DNA of 64,000 bases from Pocillopora verrucosa (taxonomy: Eukaryota; Cnidaria; Anthozoa; Scleractinia; Pocilloporidae): positions 2,676,620 through 2,740,619 of the forward strand of contig NC_089314.1 in assembly GCF_036669915.1 (NCBI RefSeq), written 5' to 3'. The notes under the pieces are model-generated. The model was not told the origin of the DNA. It searched no databases and worked only from the letters and a program-made list of their open reading frames with translations. Positions 59,337 to 64,000 of this stretch are shown here, piece after piece; within the stretch, counting starts at the first letter, position 1; every line of letters starts with the position of its first letter. The position numbers and the translations under genes were made by a program.

Positions 59337-60350
59337 ATGTTAAACTCAGAGCTACCAAGTCGAAGCTTAACTGTTGTCATAACTGAGGCAAGTGTTTGTA
59401 TCGCATTGTGCATCATAAGCGTCACTGGAAACAGTCTGGTTTGTATGGCAACATGCAGAAACTCAAACCTGCGATCAACCACCAACCTGTATATCATTGC
59501 TTTAGCTGTCAGCGATCTGCTGTGTGGAATAGTAGCGATGCCGTTAGCTTCTGCCACGCTGATCTTCGGTAGATGGGTCTTTGGCGACGCTCTATGCCAA
59601 TTTCAAGGCTTTGTTGATGTATTTGCCTATTATGTTACCCCAGCAACCCTTGGTTTGACAGCGTTAAACCGCTACATGAAAATTGTAAAGACAAGCCATT
59701 ACAAGAAGATTTTTTCCCCACGCAGATCTAAGATATGGTTGAGTTGCTTGTGGCTTTCCTTTGCACTTTACCTGCTGATTGTCCGCGTCACAAATTGGAT
59801 TAAAATCGATTTTATTCAAGACTACGCAGTGTGCTCCTTTGATTACCCAACCAGTGAAAGTCAAATCTTTCATTATTGCATCACTGTTGGATTACTTTTT
59901 GTCTTACCGTTGTGTGTCGGCATTTTCAGTTACTATAAGATATTTCTCAAAACTAATAAGCATCAACGTAATGTAGTGTCATCGCTACGGAACTGCACTA
60001 ACATTACTGTAGTAAGCAACTCATTGAAAGAAACAAAAGTTACTCGAATGTTGCTCATTTTGGCGGCGGGATTTTTGTGCTGCTGGATACCAATGTGGGC
60101 ACTTGTCCTCTGGTTTCGTTTTTTCCCTGAGACCAGCTCAAGAATTGCAGCATTGCTTGTCACTTTTTTATTTTATTTGAGTGCTTCAATCAATCCTATT
60201 ATTTACGCTTTCACAAATGGCGAGTTCCAAAGGGAATTTCGCAAACTGCTTTGTTGCCGCCGTGAAAGGTCAAGAATTGTGCCAAAGAAAGCTCCTGCGA
60301 TTAGTGGTAACGATCTCGTCGAACGAAAGGAACATGAAACAAACATTTAA
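59337..60350 (+). CDS. Type A class A GPCR, copy A5 (intact)
   Basis: A 337-residue receptor with N31, D60, C87 and C166, NRY 111-113, P191, CWIP 249-252, NPIIY 286-290, D94 (3.32) and Y280 (7.43). It begins MLNSELPSRS like A3. It is the most distinct intact copy in the third inner loop (KTNKHQRNV, NITVVSNSLKETKV) and the tail (PKKAPAISGNDLVERKEHET), so different coupling or regulation is possible. It has its own candidate promoter copy at 56258. No coding defect is visible. Confidence 0.93.
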   Translation: MLNSELPSRSLTVVITEASVCIALCIISVTGNSLVCMATCRNSNLRSTTNLYIIALAVSDLLCGIVAMPLASATLIFGRWVFGDALCQFQGFVDVFAYYVTPATLGLTALNRYMKIVKTSHYKKIFSPRRSKIWLSCLWLSFALYLLIVRVTNWIKIDFIQDYAVCSFDYPTSESQIFHYCITVGLLFVLPLCVGIFSYYKIFLKTNKHQRNVVSSLRNCTNITVVSNSLKETKVTRMLLILAAGFLCCWIPMWALVLWFRFFPETSSRIAALLVTFLFYLSASINPIIYAFTNGEFQREFRKLLCCRRERSRIVPKKAPAISGNDLVERKEHETNI

Positions 60351-62438
60351 GTCTAATGAATTTGTGTTAATGAAACATCCTCTTTTGAAAACAAGACGGA
60401 AGAGTCGTTCCATTCTTTTTCTCTAATTTAGTTATTGTTTGTCAAAGCAAGCTTCTTAGATATCGAAAGCTGTGTTGCTCGCACCAATCAATTATAAATT
60501 ATTCATGGTGGTGTCTCCTTGCCAAATGCTGAAAGAATGACATCAGTTCACTTCTAAATTTTGGATGGGTTGCGAGTACGAATTGAATAGATCTTGCCAT
60601 TCCTACGATGAAAATACGAGGAACCTAATTTGAATACCAAATTGAATAATCTGATGGCAAGCAAATATCGTTCCTTATGCTTCTTCGGAATTTTCTATTT
60701 AGTTAGTTAAATTTAATTAGAAATGAATTTTATTCAACTTTCCGTTTGTGAACAGCCAGCCACTAAAGCCCTGAGTTTCTTTTTCTGATGCATGTGATAT
60801 AATCAGTAAATTATTTGCGATACTCGAACATAAGATTTTTTCTAAACTCATTATAAATTAGCACATAACGCTTTTAGTAGATTGGAGGTGACGCTCAGTC
60901 GTTTATGAAAAACTTCGAGACCACCGAAAAGCGGAGAGAGTATGAAAAATAACTTATATTGCGAGCTTTAAAGTGATGATATGTGCATAGCAACGTTTTT
61001 CTGGGAGGAAATAAATAGAATTTGAAAAAGAAGCCAGCAAAGAGATAAAACTTGGCGCCTACGGCTGATAACAATATTAATGACGTAACAGTGATAATAA
61101 TAGCTCGCAACGATACCTGCAAGACTTTCTACGTCGACGAAATAACTCCTGAGTGTATTTTAAGATGGAAAATGTGTTAGAGGGAGATTTTATTCGTCAA
61201 ACGTCAAATATAACTGCTTAGGACTCCTGTAGATGGCCTAAAGGTTTGGTGCGCACTCCTCATTTTTTTTCGGTTTTTAAAGGTTAGGCATATTTTTTTT
61301 ATATATCACAGTGTTGCCCTTGTCTTTGTGAATACGATGGTGTATTTTTTTTCTTTTCGTTTTTGTTGTTGTTTTTTGTTTGTTTGTTTGTTTTTTTCTC
61401 TGTCGAGTTTCGAATTTTTTGTCAATTTTTCATATTATTTGCATACATTTTTCATATTTTAAAAAAGTGGAGAAATGATTGCGCATACTTTAAGACATCA
61501 TTTCTGCGGACTGATGTAAGGGTTAGGTCTGAAATTGTATGGGGATGTAGAATAAGAGTTGTCATGATTTGTGCAATGTAAAATACTTCTCTTAATCTTA
61601 TATTTTGTGCGAGATATCAGTTGTCTATCCTTCAGTGCGCTCTCCCAACATAGCTTATTATTCGAAGGGTCATGTTTTTCACGTGAGTTTTTTTGTCGAT
61701 TTAACGAAGATGATTGCAATGAAAATCATATTGGCGCAAAGTTAAGCTCTTGGGCTTTATTTAGGTGTAATTTTTATTTAGTTTGGCTATGGTGGTTAAA
61801 AAAGAAGAGTCACATATCTTTTCAGCTTTTCATGGAAATTTGGTCTAGCTTTTGCTACTAATTACTCAGAGGTGCTTGCTCCGTTTGCGTTGAAAGTGTC
61901 TAATGGTATTGACGAATGTATTTGCTAAACAACCGTGTAAATGGTGCCTAGTTTGAATAGATTGATATAAAGTTAAAGGTGGTTAAAAAGGAGGCTTTGG
62001 TTCCCTGATCCCCCCCTTGCCGTATCAAACGACAAAAGTATTATCCTGAGATCTGAGAGTATTCGTGGGGCACTCCCCAGGGATTGGTGACACTAGCTCG
62101 TGTTTGATCCCTGACATACCTCTTTGACCTACTGGAGGTATCATCGAGTACCTAGCTCGACTCATTTTTGCCAGGATATTTACATATATACAACGGTATA
62201 ATAATTAAAGTTTTAAAATTATATTTACACTTCTATTTACAGCAGTATTTACAATAAATAAAAGTTGTAATTGAGCGGTTTATATGTACAATTCTATCTA
62301 CACTGAGGGTTGCAGAGGTCAGGATTTGTTTGGAGGCCCGCCTCCTTCGGAAAAAGTTTTTGACCACTTGACCACTCCTTTCTGAGCCAGGATGTGTTTT
62401 AACACGTTATGTTCCCGTAACAAAGCAATACTTCTGGC
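60351..62438. other. Noncoding spacer between A5 and the antisense exon
   Basis: Matches 35915-37540 (U3b) and, from 60940, 16200-17620 (U2). T-rich and (TTTG)n runs near 61345-61395. Retains the segment between ctagctcg-type repeats that U2 lost. No gene seen. Confidence 0.5.
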
Positions 62439-62948
62439 CTCAGCGATCGCCCACGGCCTGCGTGACGATCCTGTGAAGCGCCTAGACTGGAGTCATTTTC
62501 AAAGGGCAAGTCACCCTGTCTGGAAAATTGGGAGGCCCTGGCACTGTTCGTCCGGAGGCGGACGAAGTCACTATCTCTTTAATCATGCTGAAGTCTACCA
62601 CGTGGCGCCTAACGTGGTGATCTGTCCTGCAGACGTTTCTAACCTCATGGCGCATCATGATAAGCAGCTGTTTTAGCACATAATCTTCCCGAAACAAATA
62701 GCAATACTTAATAACCCTCCTATCAAGACGCGCCCCTGCTTCCTAAAAAATCTCCGTCGAGCGCTTCCTGATGGTCCCAGACCTGAAACATTGTCCATCA
62801 TCTTTAACGAATGATTGGTCCCCTTCTTCCTGGGCAAAGTGAGGCCTGATGTTACTGGTATAAATTGACATCCACCTGTGCAGCGTCTTATCTGCCGGAC
62901 AATGGCGGCTCGTTGTCTTGTGATGGTCGACAAGCAACGTCCACGTCT
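62439..62948 (-). pseudogene. Antisense internal exon, U5 copy (truncated)
   Basis: Third copy of the exon at 17623-18242. The donor is destroyed (gag|gccaga). The shared TAG is present. The 5' part of the exon is replaced by LINE sequence at about 62945-62949. Confidence 0.5.
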
Positions 62949-63620
62949 GTCAACGTATAGACTCTTAAATATGTACCAAGCTCTTATAGCTCCTTACCTA
63001 ACATACGGTCTGACAGTATGGGATCAGGCTTGTAAATCTTACCTTGACAAGCTCCTAAAGTTGCAGAAACGAGCTCTTCGCTATTTCAGATCTATTTTAA
63101 GATATATCTAATGTTCATTCTTACAATACACGTTCTTCTGCCTCTAATAACTTCTATTTAAAACCTTCTAGGCTATCCGTTCAAGCGAATTCCTTCTCTC
63201 GAATAGGAGTAAAATTGTGGAATGTTATACCTCAAGCATTAAGAAATCTTTCCAAAAATGCGTTTAAAAGAAAACTCAAACAAATTTTATTCAACATATT
63301 ACGTTCCCAAGACTCTTAAAAAGATTTTTCTGAGATTTTACAAAATGTAAAATCCTGGTAATACTTCTCCTGATCTGTCCTGACCATTTTTATAAACAGT
63401 AGCTGTACCTTTAATATTTTTAATTAGGTCAATGTAACGGTTTTTTCTTGTTGTTACTTAATACTGTCTCTTTGCCTTCTACTTTTTAGTTCTGTTTTTA
63501 ACATATCTTTGTAGTTCGGTTATTAAGGCATGACCTGCCTAGATTAGCCTTTGCTAGTTGCGGGCATGCCCTTTCCTGTAAAATTTAATCGGAAATTAAT
63601 AAAGTGTGTGTGTATATGTA
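62946..63620 (+). mobile_element. LINE 3' end, U5 copy, joined to the antisense exon
   Basis: It has the best-preserved frame of the three copies at its start: YQALIAPYLTYGLTVWDQAC, then KSYLDKLLKLQKRALRYF. Same 3' UTR and GT tail (63602-63615). Joined at tctgtcaacg to antisense-exon sequence, so the DNA between them (the first half of B5 and the start of the LINE piece) is deleted. Confidence 0.8.
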
Positions 63621-64000
63621 AAAAATTGTGAAGAAGAACCACTACAAGTAGATTTTTTCGCCCCGCAGATCTAAGATATGGTTGAGTTGCTTGTGGCTTT
63701 CCCAAGCACTTTACCTGTTCATTGCCCGAGTCACAAATTCGGCAAAAATTTATTCGTTCATTATTGTATCGCTGTCGGATTGCTTCTTGTTTTACCATTA
63801 AGTATCGGTATTTCAGTTATTACAAGATATTTCTCAAAACCAATGAGCATCAACATAATGTAGTCTCGTGGCCACAGAACAGGACTGAAAATGGTTCAGT
63901 AACCAACTCATTGAAAGAAATAAACATTAATCGGGTACTGTTACACGTGGCCGCAGGCTTTTTGTGTTGCTGGATACCAATGTGGGCACTCACTCTCTGG
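63621..64000 (+). pseudogene. Type B GPCR pseudogene B5 (TM4 onward, runs off the window)
   Basis: Starts after the LINE with KIVK-like sequence, then SPRRSKIWLSCLWLSQALYLF (TM4). A deletion of about 51 bp relative to B2 removes ECL2. TM5 is followed by a one-base loss (gtatttcag for gtattttcag) and the CWIP region near 63970. The 3' end lies outside the window. Confidence 0.85.

Larger units (their letters stand above)
56596..64000. repeat. Array block U5 (A5, truncated antisense exon, B5), cut by window end
   Basis: Sequence follows the block order: flank, A5 upstream region, A5, downstream region, antisense exon. At 62945 the antisense exon is fused directly to the LINE that elsewhere sits inside type B genes, so the first half of B5 is gone. 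The block runs off the window inside B5. Confidence 0.8.

Overview
The window is metazoan nuclear DNA, most likely from a cnidarian and plausibly a stony coral. It is AT-rich and full of degraded transposable elements. Its genes are rhodopsin-family GPCRs coded in one exon, with a splice acceptor a few bases before the ATG. No host gene of another kind is intact. The species call rests on gene style and repeat content only.

The window is a diverged tandem array with six blocks: U1 1-11332, U2 11333-23553, U3a 23554-~32740, U3b ~32740-39507, U4 39508-56595 and U5 56596-64000 (cut by the window edge). An ancestral block held a candidate promoter and noncoding first exon, a type A GPCR, an antisense exon and a type B GPCR. 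Four type A genes are intact, each 337 aa (A1 2585, A2 13453, A3 34901, A5 59337). A4 (41950) is a mosaic pseudogene, and U3a has lost its type A coding exon at a transposon boundary. All type B copies are broken. B1, B2 and B5 carry the same 5'-truncated LINE insertion, and every B copy that reaches TM7 lacks the NPxxY segment. U4 also holds 7 kb of unrelated sequence with three broken copies of a second GPCR type (type C).

The intact type A receptors keep the class A core: N1.50, D2.50, C3.25 with an ECL2 cysteine, NRY, CWIP and NPIIY. Three of the four have Asp at 3.32 together with Tyr at 7.43, a pair typical of amine receptors; A3 has Ser at 3.32. Differences between copies gather in the outer half of TM3. 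A3 and A4 look like gene-conversion or unequal-exchange mosaics. This fits a young, turning-over chemoreceptor-like or amine-receptor-like family; no ligand can be named from the sequence.

Other structure includes: a terminal-inverted-repeat element with a tRNA-like A box and B box inside (two copies); a TTAA-flanked 1.2 kb insertion; a foldback MITE present only in U2; a Penelope-like element remnant; several LINE 3' ends; an exact 18 x 14 bp minisatellite; and a pair of hairpins found only in U1 that look like a template-switch scar.
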